This document shows, in pieces, positions 1-10,253 of a DNA stretch of 64,000 nt. The first letter of the stretch is position 1. Each line of letters starts with the position of its first letter. This DNA comes from Scatophagus argus (taxonomy: Eukaryota > Chordata > Actinopteri > Scatophagidae): assembly GCF_020382885.2 (NCBI RefSeq), contig NC_058501.1, positions 1,364,001-1,428,000 of the forward strand, given 5' to 3'. Made by a program: the position numbers and the translations under genes. The notes below the pieces were generated by a model. The model was given only the letters and a program-made list of their open reading frames with translations, was not told where the DNA came from and made no database searches.

Positions 1-100
1 AAGTATGTAACGTGTTGTAATTTCCATGGATACACAACAACCTGGGGTGTATGTAAATATTATGTGAAAAAAATACAATTTTATTTTGCAATAATCATCT

Positions 101-285
101 ATTTCAATTTCAATTTTTATTTATATAGCACCTTATACAATCAAAATTGTCTCTAGGTGCTTTACAGAAACTCAGAGCCTGAACCCCCGAGCAAGCAGAC
201 AGTGGCAAGGAAAAACTCCCTTTTAACAGGAAGAAACCTTGAGCAGAACCCGAATCACAAGGGAGAACCATCCTACTGATAGTTG
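101..285 (+). repeat. Dispersed repeat, family C
   Basis: The block opens with an AT-rich 'caatttttatttatatagcacc' type head, followed by 'gagcaagcagacagtggcaagg' and 'aacaggaagaaaccttgagcag' type segments. Near-identical blocks recur at 28859-29045 and 29898-30098 on + and at 55335-55525 on -. It has no coding potential and its class is unknown to me. It resembles family B (for example 7350-7605) in general layout, so the two may share an origin. Confidence 0.8.
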
Positions 286-859
286 GACAGGACTTCTTTT
301 ATGAGTCCTGTCAAAACATAAGTGTGCCATCTAAAAAGTGGACAAAGCAGAACTGACAGGCTGAGTTGAATGACTGATAATTTATATCCAACTTTTTTTT
401 CGAATTTGTTGACATATTATATATGTTTCTGTATAACAGTGTACTTTTTGCACAGCTAATTTCCAATTTCTGCAAATGAGGTGCTGCATTGTAGTGAAAT
501 AGCATGAACAGTAGCCCGTAGCCTGAAGTAGGCTGAACAGCCCATTAAAGGTACAGCACTGTGGCTTTTACTTTGACACTTCTCAGCTAACATGACACCA
601 TCTTTATTTGCTTCGTGGATAGCTTACCCCTACCTATTTATCTAGCCTGTTTTCTGACACACAGTCTCAATTCATCACGCAGAAAACGTGATAAATAATA
701 GTAAGTGACTTTAGAAAGTTTTAAATGACCTTTTGGTGCCTGATTAGAATCTTTTGGGGAAAGTATTGTGTATTTCTGACTGACAGATTGCTGGTAATTA
801 ATCCAATAATATTTATGCAATAATATTTTCCATACTCTCGGATCTAGCACTCATGGTCT

Positions 860-1406
860 GTGATGACGTCAGCCTGCTGTCACGTGAAGGGTTGCACGCT
901 GCTGCTTTCAGGCTTATTATTAGAGTCAGCGTGAGAGTCACGGGACAGCTTGCTCCAAGCCTCCTCTCCACTCTGTGGAGACGGTACCTCATCACGATGA
1001 TGTAACGTTCAAAGAGCATCAGATTCTTGGAATTGTTTCCAGCTCACAATGAGATAGGTCCAGGCCTACATCTCCAGACAACATCCGTGCTTTACCGGGC
1101 GATTTTATGGGACCCTAAGGGACTGTCTCATCCAATCCATAAAGAGACAGTCCTGACCCGGGCTAAAATTCCTGTCAAACTAGCTGGTAGAAAGATTTTC
1201 CAGCAACAATTACAGCAAGAAGTTTAACAGCAAATGTGTTGCCCACCTTTCCTGTTGATGGTGAATGCAACGTCCAATTGACGTCGGATTAGTTCTTTGG
1301 ACGTGTGACGTCACAGATGGGCTGGGTTTGCTAATTCCGATATAAAAATATTCATCTGTGGCATTTGGAGCAACAAACTCTGTCGACGTCCGCTTCACCA
1401 AAAAGT
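860..1406 (+). promoter_or_regulatory. Possible stx12 promoter and leader region
   Basis: Visible motifs are a CRE palindrome TGACGTCA at 864-871, an E-box GTCACGTGA at 879-887, a second TGACGTCA at 1306-1313, and a TATA-like TATAAAA at 1341-1347. A splice-donor-like AAAAA/GTAAGA follows at about 1406. The first coding exon of stx12 begins just after a plausible acceptor (TTTAG, ending about 2911), so an untranslated exon spliced from about 1360-1405 is possible. That assignment is inference. The E-box fits the core of the TFEB/CLEAR motif, which would suit an endosomal gene. A cDNA or TSS map would decide. Confidence 0.3.
1231..1373 (-). repeat. 143-bp segment duplicated inverted at 3918-4060
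   Basis: The reverse complement of this block matches 3918-4060 with a single mismatch (cacacgtcc against catacgtcc). It includes the TATA-like box and a TGACGTCA site of the putative stx12 promoter. The ends are not flanked by an evident target duplication. It contains an 8-bp inverted repeat (CACAGATG / CATCTGTG). It is either the donor of a templated insertion or a small non-autonomous element. Confidence 0.85.
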
Positions 1407-2404
1407 AAGATATTTACTGTGGACGCTAATAACATTTATATGAACATTTATATGAAAACACGAGAGCAAAACGCCCTTTCTGTTCAGAATACACCGCGAC
1501 CTGCTCTGCGACCTGAATGACGATTATGGATATTTATTTATCCTACGTGTTTCTCAATTTGACCTGCGTACAGTAGCAACGAGTATTCAGTAAAAGACGG
1601 CTTTAATCTTTTGTGAGACTGTAGGCAGTATGGCTAGTAGGTTTTTTTTATGTGTTAGAAAATAAATCCCCGTGATTTAATAGGTTTGATTGGCACTGGC
1701 TGGTGTTTTTCTGTATTGTGTTTACAGGAAAATAACATTCTGTACATAACACAGGGGACTAGAGAAATACTGAGACGAAGGAAAAGGCCAGTAGTGACAC
1801 TTTCTGTTGGTGTTGTGGCTTTGTTGTCCATATTAAATTTGAAATAATATTATTACAATGACATTATTTGTAATGATATTATTTACATAATAACTGTGTA
1901 CATTTACTTAAGCAGTATGCCTGAGGTCAGTCCTGAATACCTTCCTGGAGTACCCATTTATATATGTAATTATATAATTACATAATTATATATGTCTTGC
2001 TCATATAGACTGTTTGAACCTTTAAATAATCAGTAATCAATAATCAGCACAGTAAAATGAGATGTTCTGTAAAATGTGATGATAAATGAGACTACTTAAC
2101 ACTGTAAATAAATTTCAACAAGAACAAGCTTCAACATTAAAATTCTGTAAAAAATGTTCATTTATCCGATGCTTATCCAATAAAATGCGATACTATGCAA
2201 TTAAAACAATCTGCAGTAAAATGTCACGTATGCAACTTAAAACAGAAGATTGAATGGATTATTCTGTAATTGTAGTAGTCCTACTTTTATTTAAGAACAG
2301 GATGTGAATGCTTTCCATACCGAATATTACCGATGACAGATGTATGTTTTAAAAGGAATCATTAATGTATTGTATTTGTCAGCCGGAAGGGTTAAATCAG
2401 AGCA

Positions 2405-2772
2405 ACACTACGTAGACGAAAGTATTGGGCCACATTGCCATTGCACCAGCAGGGACTTTAATGACACTGCTTTCTAAATACATCAGCAGCTTTGCAGCCA
2501 TAACAGCTTTCACTCTTCTGGGAAGGTTTTTTACGACAAGATTTTGGAGTGAACTTTTACTCATTCATGCAGTAGAGCACTTGAGAGGTCAGGTTCATCC
2601 CAAAAGAGTTCCATGGGGTTGAGGTCAGGGTTCTGTGTGGGCCAGTCAAGTTCTTCCACACCAAACTCATCCAACCATGTCTTTATGGAGCTTTGCTTTG
2701 TGCACTGGAGCACAGCCATGTTGGAATAGAAAAAACAGTCCCATCCCAGTACTTTTGTCTATATAGTGTAGC
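2405..2772 (-). mobile_element. Tc1-like transposon relic
   Basis: Read on the - strand, about 2595-2720 encodes a Tc1 transposase piece with the 'DWPTQNPDLNP' signature that lies between the second D and the E of the DD34E catalytic triad. The right edge (about 2740-2772) ends in a sequence like 'gtacttttgtctatatagtgta', which looks like a Tc1 terminal repeat. The rest is non-coding remnant with internal deletions, so it cannot be autonomous. It lies just before the first coding exon of stx12. Confidence 0.75.
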
Positions 2773-2922
2773 AATATACACTATGTCTTTCACAATTACA
2801 ACTTCAATTGAACCCCAAAAGTATCTTTTTTTTTTTTAAAAAAAAAGGTATCTTTGATGATAAAGTAGAATCCACTGAAATGTGCTATGCTATGTAATGT
2901 AACTGTGTTTAGGTTGGCCAGG

Positions 2923-5900
2923 ATGTCCTATGTGAGAGCAGACAGCAGCTGGTCCCAACCATGGGATTTTAACAGCCTTGTTCAGACATGCAGCTCCAAC
3001 ATCCAGAAGATCAGTCAAAATTGTGAGTGTTTTTACTGTGTCCATCTCTCTCTCTCTCTCTCTCTCTCTCACCCACACACATACACACACAGCAGAAAAC
3101 AAACCTGTTCAAGACCAGATCACCCAAAAACACTTCTGCACATGAATTAATTGCCCGAGACCTGAATGTTTACTGATGGTTCCTTCTCTCTGCAGCTGGT
3201 CAGATAAAAAATCTTCTCTACCAACTGGAGACAAGACAGGAAGCCTCAGATCTCCATGGTAAGATGTAAGTACTCGCCTGGGATACCAGCATTCTAGGTG
3301 TCCTCCTGTATTATCATTACTTCATCAAGTGGGTGATCACTAAAATCTTTTCAAGGACGTCTTAGCAGTGTTTGTTTTTCCCCTGCAGCCAACAGCTTCA
3401 GCACTACACCAACCAACTGGCTAAACAAACCAACAGACACCTGAAGGAGCTGGGGTCACTGCCCCCACCACTGTCTCCATCAGAACAGGTCAGTCTATAC
3501 GCACTTTTATCACTCTGTTGAACAAACTTTGTATTCAGCTTTGTTAAAACTGGAATCAATCTACATGTCACTTCAAAACCATAAACCTTAATCTCCTGCT
3601 ATAACAGCTTCAATTCTTTTGAGGAGGCTCTCCACAATAGCCCCGTAATAGAATGCTTTCTTAAAACTGAGAAAGCAGGGATGCCTTGGAAAGGACTAAA
3701 TGCAAGCATCCATCCATCCATTTTCTATACCGCTTATCCGTCAGGGTCACGGGGGAGCTGGAGCCTATCCCAGCTGACTACGGGCGAGAGGCGGGGTACA
3801 CCCTGGACTGGTCACCAGTCAATCGCAGGGCCAACACACAAAGACAAACAACCACACACTCTCACACTCACACCTAGGGGTAATTAGAGTAGCCAGTTAA
3901 CCTAATGTGCATGTTTTTTGCTCCAAATGCCACAGATGAATATTTTTATATCGGAATTAGCAAACCCAGCCCATCTGTGACGTCATACGTCCAAAGAACT
4001 AATCCGACGTCAATTGGACGTTGCATTCACCATCAACAGGAAAGGTGGGCAACACATTTGGGAGGAAGCCGGAGTACCTGGAGAAAACCCACGCAGGCAC
4101 AGGGAGAACATGTAAACTCCACATAGAAGGGCCCAGACCGGGATTCGAACCTGGAACCCTCTTGCTATGAGGCGACAGTGCTAACCACTGCACCACCGTG
4201 CCGCCCTAAATGCAAGCATGAAGCTGTAATTATACTAAGTGTGTGTGTGGGGGAGCACTTACTTATAATAATATAAAATATGACTAATAATAATATTAGC
4301 TGTCAATGTCAAGCAGGACCTGCAACATGAGAAAGCATAAAGACCTTGTAGCGAAGCCAGAGAAGCCAAGTCAGTAACATACATTAATGGGACATGAATG
4401 TGTACAGAAATGGATGAGGACAGTAATGTATATGCAGCCCTTGTTTACCCTGTGTGATGTATTTTCTTTTTGGCTCCAAAGATATTAGGTCTTTCACAGC
4501 CAACTTTCTGGTAACAAGCTCCAAAAAATACATGGGAACACGACAGAGCAGAGAATTCCGAATTACTTTTCAGTTAAGCATATTTTTTCTTCTCTCGCCT
4601 CTCTCCTCTCATGCCATCTGCTATCACTACCAAATGGTTTGAAGCCGCTGGCACTGACTGTCAAGAACACAAACGGTGCTCCTCTGTGTTGAAGCTACAT
4701 GACTTGTTGAACATATGCCTATCTCAGCCTCCCTTATGAGGTTTGCTAGTTTTATGACATCACACAACTTCTACCTTTCCCTTTTGAAGGATGAGGAGTC
4801 TAACTTTAACAGCATATTACATAACAAATAACAATGTCAGATATGTTGTATTTAAGCTTTTGCGTACTGAAATTGGGATTCAAACACAATCACAAAGCAA
4901 TTTCTGGGACTCTAGTCAGTAAGGCTATTTAAAAACCTCCCCAAAAATCACAAAGCAACTTTTAGAATTTGAGTTTTGCCTCTTTTGATTGACAAACCCC
5001 TCCTGTCATGGTCATTTGTCAGGAACAGCAATGATGTTCTCAGGTTAATTTGAGCAGGTGCATATTTTATTACCCAAAGTAAGGCTGAAAATAAAAAAAA
5101 ATCCTCATAAGCATTGTTAATATTTAATTACAAACTCCATTACTAACTATTCTGTCAATATTTAGTGTAATGGGGTTCCTTACCTCACAGATAATGGTTC
5201 AATTAGGATAATTCAGTCGTTTTTCATAAAAAAAAAAAATACAAATTTAATGTTTTTTTAATGTTTCACCACTTTCAGTTTCACTTTTCTGACACCCTTG
5301 TACCTCCAGTTTGACTGCTGGGTCAAATTGACCCGAACAGTATCTGTGTGATATAAACATGCAGGGGGTGGTTGCAAATATGTGAGATGAACCATTTTCA
5401 TGTTATATGTTAATTACTCAGGGCGGCACGGTGGTGCAGTGGTTAGCACTGTCGCCTCATAGCAAGAGGGTTCCAGGTTCGAATCCCGGTCTGGGCCCTT
5501 CTATGTGGAGTTTGCATGTTCTCCCTGTGCCTGCGTGGGTTTTCTCCGGGTACTCCAGCTTCCTCCCACAATACCAAAAACATGCACATTAGGTTAATTG
5601 GCTACTCTACATTGCCCCTAGGTGTGAGTGTGAGAGTGTGTGGTTGTCTGTCTTTGTGTGTTGGCCCTGCGATTGACTGGCGACCAGTCCAGGGTGTACC
5701 CCGCCTCTCGCCCGTAGTCAGCTGGGATAGGCTCCAGCTCCCCCGTGACCCTGACGGATAAGTGGTGTAGAAAATGGATGAATGGATGTTTATTACTCTA
5801 ATTAAGGCAAGCAGAAGAAGTTTCATGCTGAAAAAATACTTTCAGTACTACAGTAATAGTATTTTTTCTTGATCTTCAAACTTTAACACGGGTCAGTTTG

Positions 5901-6865
5901 ACCTGTAACATAACGGGAGGGTTAAGCAGTAACAGACCTTAGACTCAATGTTCATTAAATACATCTTCTAACTGAAGAAGGGGAGTCAGAATCAGAATTC
6001 CTTTATTTATCCCCGAAAGGAAAATCTTTAAATGCTATGCTGAGTCTTCCAGTATGGCCCAAGGAATATCACATCACTATGACTGCAGCTCCTGTGTGGT
6101 ATTTGTGTTGCTGCGTACTACTCAGGCCTTCTGACTCCAGTCTTTTATATCACTGTGAACACAGTGCCCAGGTTCAGGAAATGACAAGTTTGAGTCCATT
6201 TTAGTGTCTGTGGCATAACGACATTTAAAATACACTGTCATGGACTTTTCTCTTTCCTGTCCTCTTTCCTCCAGAGGCAGCAAAGGTTGAGGAAGGAGAG
6301 CTTGATGAACGATTTCTCTGCAGCCCTCAACAACTTCCAGGCTGTGCAGCGGACAGCTGCTGAGAAAGAGAAGGAGTCGGTGGTCAGAGCTAGAGCTGGA
6401 TCCAGAATTATGGTGAATATCAGGCATTTCACTGGACAATGGCTGTAGGGCCTTTATCACCTTTAACGTTACTCCAATATTCCAATACTTCTAATACATT
6501 TGCATAAATTATGGAAAACTGTAGTGAGTCAACTTATTTGTTACTGTCTACAGGGTTATGGAAGCAGTGTGAATGATGAGCTGGTTACATTTGAAAAGTA
6601 AGTTTATTAAACACTGTACCCTCAGACCATTCTCTACGCATTCTCTAATTCAATTCAGTTCAGGTTTTTTGTTTTTTTTTGTAAAGCACCACTTCCACTT
6701 CTCAGAAAAGAGCAGGTCTGGAGCACATTCTTAAAATTTAGTTTTTAATTCAGAGAGACCCAGCATTCCCTAATAAGCAAGCACTTGGCAAAAGTGGAAA
6801 GGAAAAAACTGCCTTTTAGAAAGTAGAAACTTGGGAGCAGACATCTGGTTTGATCAGCAGGGTTA

Positions 6866-6915
<50 letters not shown>

Positions 6916-9779
6916 GTGGTAATGGTGATGTGAATGGAGGTGGGGGTGGAGGGGGCATTTTGTTTTCTGATCAAATCACCTCTATTGGTCTTTCTGCAGT
7001 CCATAATGTGGTTCTCTTTTTTTACAATGAGATGATCTCCTGATCTGCTGTCTGTTTAATTGTTCCATATCACATTCATTTTGTTTCCCCAATGTAGATT
7101 TTATTGCACAGCAGGCATGAGATCTCGTATACATGTCACATTCTATCTCAGGGTCAGTTTGGTCCTTAGGATGCACCAGCACTTGGTGTAACTTGATGTG
7201 TGGTTCTGATATGGTATATGATATTTTGGTAAAAAGGAAACATCCAGAGAGTGCCCAAACAGAGAGCAGATCAAGAGAATTGGAAATCAATCATCGCAGA
7301 TTATTGTAACAGAGAGAACCACATCGTGGACTGGGAAAAGGCGAAAATCATTCAATTCAATTCAATTCAGTTTATTTATATAGCGCCAATTCACAACAAA
7401 AGTTATCTCATGACACTTTCCAATTAGAGCAGGTCTAGACCAAACTCTTTAATTAAATTGTAATACAAAGAGCCCAACATTCCCCCTTGAGCAAGCACTT
7501 GGCGACAGTGGCGAGGAAAAACTGCCTTTTAGAAGGCAGAAACCTCGGAGCAGACCCCGGCTCAAGATGGGCGGCCACCTGCCTTGACCGGTTTTCGATC
7601 AGAAAACAACAGGTACCAACATTTTGTCAGGGAGGGAGGGGATGTTGTCTTACACCTGAGATGCTACCTACATAAACTGTTGGACAACTGGGGGCTTGCA
7701 GGGGGTCATTGGATGCAACATGTCAAGGTAATAAAAGCTTGCTAGTCTATAGATAAGAACTTTCTACATAATAAATAAAACAAGATAGACTTAAGGAACC
7801 TTTATAGACTAAAATGCTGACATTGTTGACTTAATCAAGAAAATAAAGAAAGCACATTTGAATACACACTGCTCACCAAACTCAGAGGGAGAGTCAAGTC
7901 ATTCTCTGTTCAGGATGCCATCACGCCACTATATCTTTACATAGCAAACACTTGTCCCAGAACCCCAATATGTACTTCTAATTCATATTGGAAAAATACT
8001 AGCTTGACATATTAATTTGGTTTCTGTTTGTCACTTAGTTTGTGCTATTATTGCTTTTGTAAGAATATGACCCTTGTTGAGCACCATAACCTAAAAATCC
8101 TTTTGATCAAAATGCAAGCCCATCTTTTAGATTTTAATGCTCTTAAAACAGTCACTTTACATTTCAATTCAAAATAGCAATCAATCATGGAACAGATAGA
8201 AGAGGTAGAAATGTTTTTGGTTTTTTGTCAATCACAGTAGCAGAGAAAATAACATAGGATATAATACAGCCATAAGATGCATGTGAGGATGAAAGATTTT
8301 CTCCTCCCATTTTTATTGTGGATATTTAAAGGCATTCTGGTATATGTAAACTTTGTTTATTTAAGATCAAACATGACATAACATTATTGCCACAATATGT
8401 TTAAGATCATGTTGCTGTCTATCAGTCACAGGGTATATTGCTACTTTTAGTGTTAGTTTAAAGTAAACAATAAAGCTGCATCTGTACGGTTATGCAGGGA
8501 AGGTGAGTGGGGTGAGAACCAGACTCAGACTGAGGAGCCTACCATCACAGAGAAGGACTTGAAAATCATCAAGGAGAGAGAGACTAACATCAAACAGCTG
8601 GAGGTATCAAGCTGAACTGCAGGATATCCTACAGTATGAGGAATACTGCAATACAGGTCTGTTTAGCAGTTATCCTTTCCTCTCCAGGCTGACATTATGG
8701 ATGTGAACCAGATCTTTAAGGACCTAGCTGTGATGATCCACGATCAGGGAGAGATGATTGGTAAGTCAGAAGAAACACAGGGTACAGTTAGGTTTTGTTG
8801 ATTCTGTACGCATGCCTTTTAAATGAAATGTGAGAGTGTATGTGTACGATGAAGGTTTTCTGGTGCTCTGATTAACAGACAGCATCGAGGCCAATGTGGA
8901 GAGTGCAGAGGTTCATGTCGACAGAGGGGCTGTCCAGCTGCAGAAGGCAGCCTATTACAAGGTAAGATGGAAGGGCTGGACAAAGTAATGTGAACACTTC
9001 ATGGAAATACATTTGCAAAGCCAACGAAAGATTCCAGTCATCGTGGAATATATATTCCACAATTCAGGTTCATGCATGTTAAAGGTTAAATGTGGTAATA
9101 GTGCACATTCCATAGAAATACAAAATCAACAATGACCATATCCTACTACCAAATATTCTGTCTTTCTCAAAAGTCTGATATATTTCTCTGTGCCATAGAG
9201 CTCCACTGAAATTTTAAGAAGACATCACTGAGACACACTGTTGCAATGACTGACAAGTTCTTTCATCACCATGAACACACACACACACACACACATATAT
9301 ATCCTTCTGCTGCTGTAAAGACTCAGGAGACCACCAAATGGGAACTCATCTACAACTGAAAATAGTCCCCAGTAGATGTACTATTTTCTCCTGTTAAAGT
9401 AAAACTACAGTAAACGTTAGAAATTACTGATCCTTTTTTTAAAAAAAAAACTTTACAAACTATATTTGTGAACAGTTTTTAAAGATTCACATCTTCAGTA
9501 AGAACCAACAGACTTGGAGCTGATGAAAAATGGACTGACACACTGTTGGTTTAGGTCTTTTCATGTGATTTGTCAGAAAGGTATATAATACCACGTATAG
9601 AGTTTTATGCAGTATATTAGGATTAATAAAGTTTAACAAGTTGTCCTGTCCTCAGCCAGTTTTACCTGACACTTTGTTGTGTGCAGAGGAAGTCCCATAA
9701 GAGGATGTGCATGCTGGCCATGGTGCTGTCGCTGGTTCTCATCATCCTGATCATCATCATCTGGCAGGCCATCAAATGA
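2923..9779 (+). CDS. stx12: Syntaxin-12 (endosomal Qa-SNARE)
   Basis: Coding exons are 2923-3022, 3196-3265, 3389-3488, 6275-6412, 6554-6597, 8498-8603, 8688-8760, 8879-8961 and 9687-9779. All have GT-AG borders and matching phases, giving 268 aa (human STX12 276). The N-terminus (MSY...[18 protein letters not shown]) and the block '[16 protein letters not shown]' resemble STX12/13 more than STX7. Residues about 20-130 form the Habc helices. The SNARE motif spans about 168-230, with the zero-layer glutamine at Gln206 in 'IHDQGEMID'. A single C-terminal membrane anchor covers about 246-265. The family mediates fusion in early and recycling endosomes, in complex with SNAP and VAMP partners. The start at 2923 is the first Met, begins with the conserved MSY, and follows a plausible acceptor. 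Intron 3 holds two SINEs, and intron 5 two family B repeats and a GT tract. Confidence 0.95.
3044..3091 (+). repeat. (TC)n/(CA)n microsatellite
   Basis: A run of about 13 TC units passes into a CA-rich tract. It lies about 20 bp after the donor of stx12 coding exon 1. Confidence 0.9.
3710..4205 (-). mobile_element. tRNA-headed SINE (family A) with internal insertion
   Basis: On the - strand this starts with a tRNA-like head (A-box-like GTGGTGCAGTGGTTAGCAC and B-box GGTTCGAATCC) and ends in an ATGG-rich tail. It is bounded by a perfect 14-bp target duplication, CTAAATGCAAGCAT, at 3696-3709 and 4206-4219, proving insertion by target-primed reverse transcription. About 8 bp of the body is replaced by the 143-bp segment 3918-4060. 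It lies in stx12 intron 3. Confidence 0.95.
3918..4060 (+). repeat. Inverted copy of 1231-1373 inside a SINE
   Basis: This block interrupts the SINE body between '..catgttttt' and 'ggaggaagccgg'. Its junctions share short bases with the donor flanks (ttg and catttg), no target duplication is seen, and about 8 bp of SINE is missing. That pattern suggests microhomology-driven template switching rather than transposition. Identity to the other copy is 142 of 143. Confidence 0.85.
4320..4400 (+). repeat. Family B fragment
   Basis: The sequence 'acattaatgggacatgaatgtgta' and its flank match 24030-24100 and 17127-17165, so this is an internal piece of family B. It lies in stx12 intron 3. Confidence 0.6.
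5422..5788 (+). mobile_element. tRNA-headed SINE (family A), full length
   Basis: It has the full head with A-box-like and B-box (GGTTCGAATCC) sequence, the body, and a tail of 'atggatgaatggatg'. Flanks ttaattactca and ttattactct look like an imperfect target duplication. It lies in stx12 intron 3. Confidence 0.9.
5988..6030 (-). repeat. Short LINE 3'-tail fragment
   Basis: The motif 'cagaatcagaattcctttattt' is the reverse complement of the common fish LINE end of the type 'aataaa..gattctgattctg'. Only the tail is present. It lies in stx12 intron 3. Confidence 0.4.
6650..6860 (+). repeat. Family B repeat, degenerate
   Basis: The blocks 'gagcaggtctgga', 'agcaagcacttggcaaaagtgg' and 'actgccttttagaa' match the better copy at 7350-7605. 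It lies in stx12 intron 5, just before a GT microsatellite. Confidence 0.75.
6871..6913 (+). repeat. (GT)n microsatellite
   Basis: About 21 uninterrupted GT units in stx12 intron 5. Confidence 0.95.
7350..7605 (+). repeat. Dispersed repeat, family B
   Basis: The head 'cagtttatttatatagcgcc' is followed by 'tcatgacactttccaattagag', 'gagcaagcacttggcgacagtgg' and 'gaaggcagaaacctcggagcag'. Related copies are at 6650, 15065, 16931, 23236 and 43512 on + and 12893 on -. I see no coding frame, and the element class is unknown to me. It lies in stx12 intron 5. Confidence 0.85.
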
Positions 9780-9819
9780 GAGGAGAGGCGCAGCCCGCTT
9801 ATACCTTCAACTGACTTCC

Positions 9820-9822
<3 letters not shown>

Positions 9823-9858
<36 letters not shown>
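9823..9858 (+). repeat. (GT)n tract in stx12 3' UTR
   Basis: About 18 GT units start about 44 bp after the stop codon and lie before the putative poly(A) signal, so they would be transcribed. Confidence 0.9.
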
Positions 9859-9859
<1 letters not shown>

Positions 9860-9885
9860 GCGTGTGTCTGCATACTGGTATGACC

Positions 9886-9891
9886 AATAAA
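9886..9891 (+). promoter_or_regulatory. Poly(A) signal of stx12
   Basis: A canonical AATAAA lies 107 bp after the stx12 stop. Another AATAAA occurs near 9981 and could be an alternative. Confidence 0.6.
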
Positions 9892-10214
9892 CCTGACATT
9901 CCAAAAAGTAAAATCTTCCTCAGTGTAAGCTTTACTCAGTCAGTGTCTGGGACTGAAAGTGGATGTATTTATGTGTGTTAAATAAACAACAGTAGGTTCC
10001 TTGTGAGAAATCCTGCAGCTGGGAAGCCAAAACTCCATTGAGACAATGCATGACTACTGCTAATATTATCCACTACTGCTACTTAGCTGTAGCCTCAAAA
10101 TGAAGCAGTGGATTGTAGTTGTTATTGATTCACAGTTAAAAAAATAAGCTTCTGTCAGGCACTAACTCATTAATGCTGGAAAGAAGGCTAAGTGTGACAA
10201 AGTGCTTTTGCGTT

Positions 10215-10253
<39 letters not shown>

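Larger units (their letters stand above)
286..2404. other. Gene-free flank left of stx12
   Basis: No coding exon was recognised here. The stretch holds the possible regulatory block at 860-1406 (separate entry). Around 1965-1982 there is a perfect 18-bp AT palindrome in an AT-rich run. The short open frames present do not resemble known proteins. Confidence 0.5.

Noticed and set aside
1210-1401. Open frames shared between 1210-1401 (-) and 3905-4126 (+)
   Set aside because: They share protein sequence only because the DNA is duplicated; the frame continues into SINE sequence in one copy and has no family features.
5422-5490. Apparent tRNA gene with A and B boxes
   Set aside because: The tRNA-like part is the head of SINE family A, repeated in several places with the same body and tail. 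It is not a stand-alone tRNA gene.
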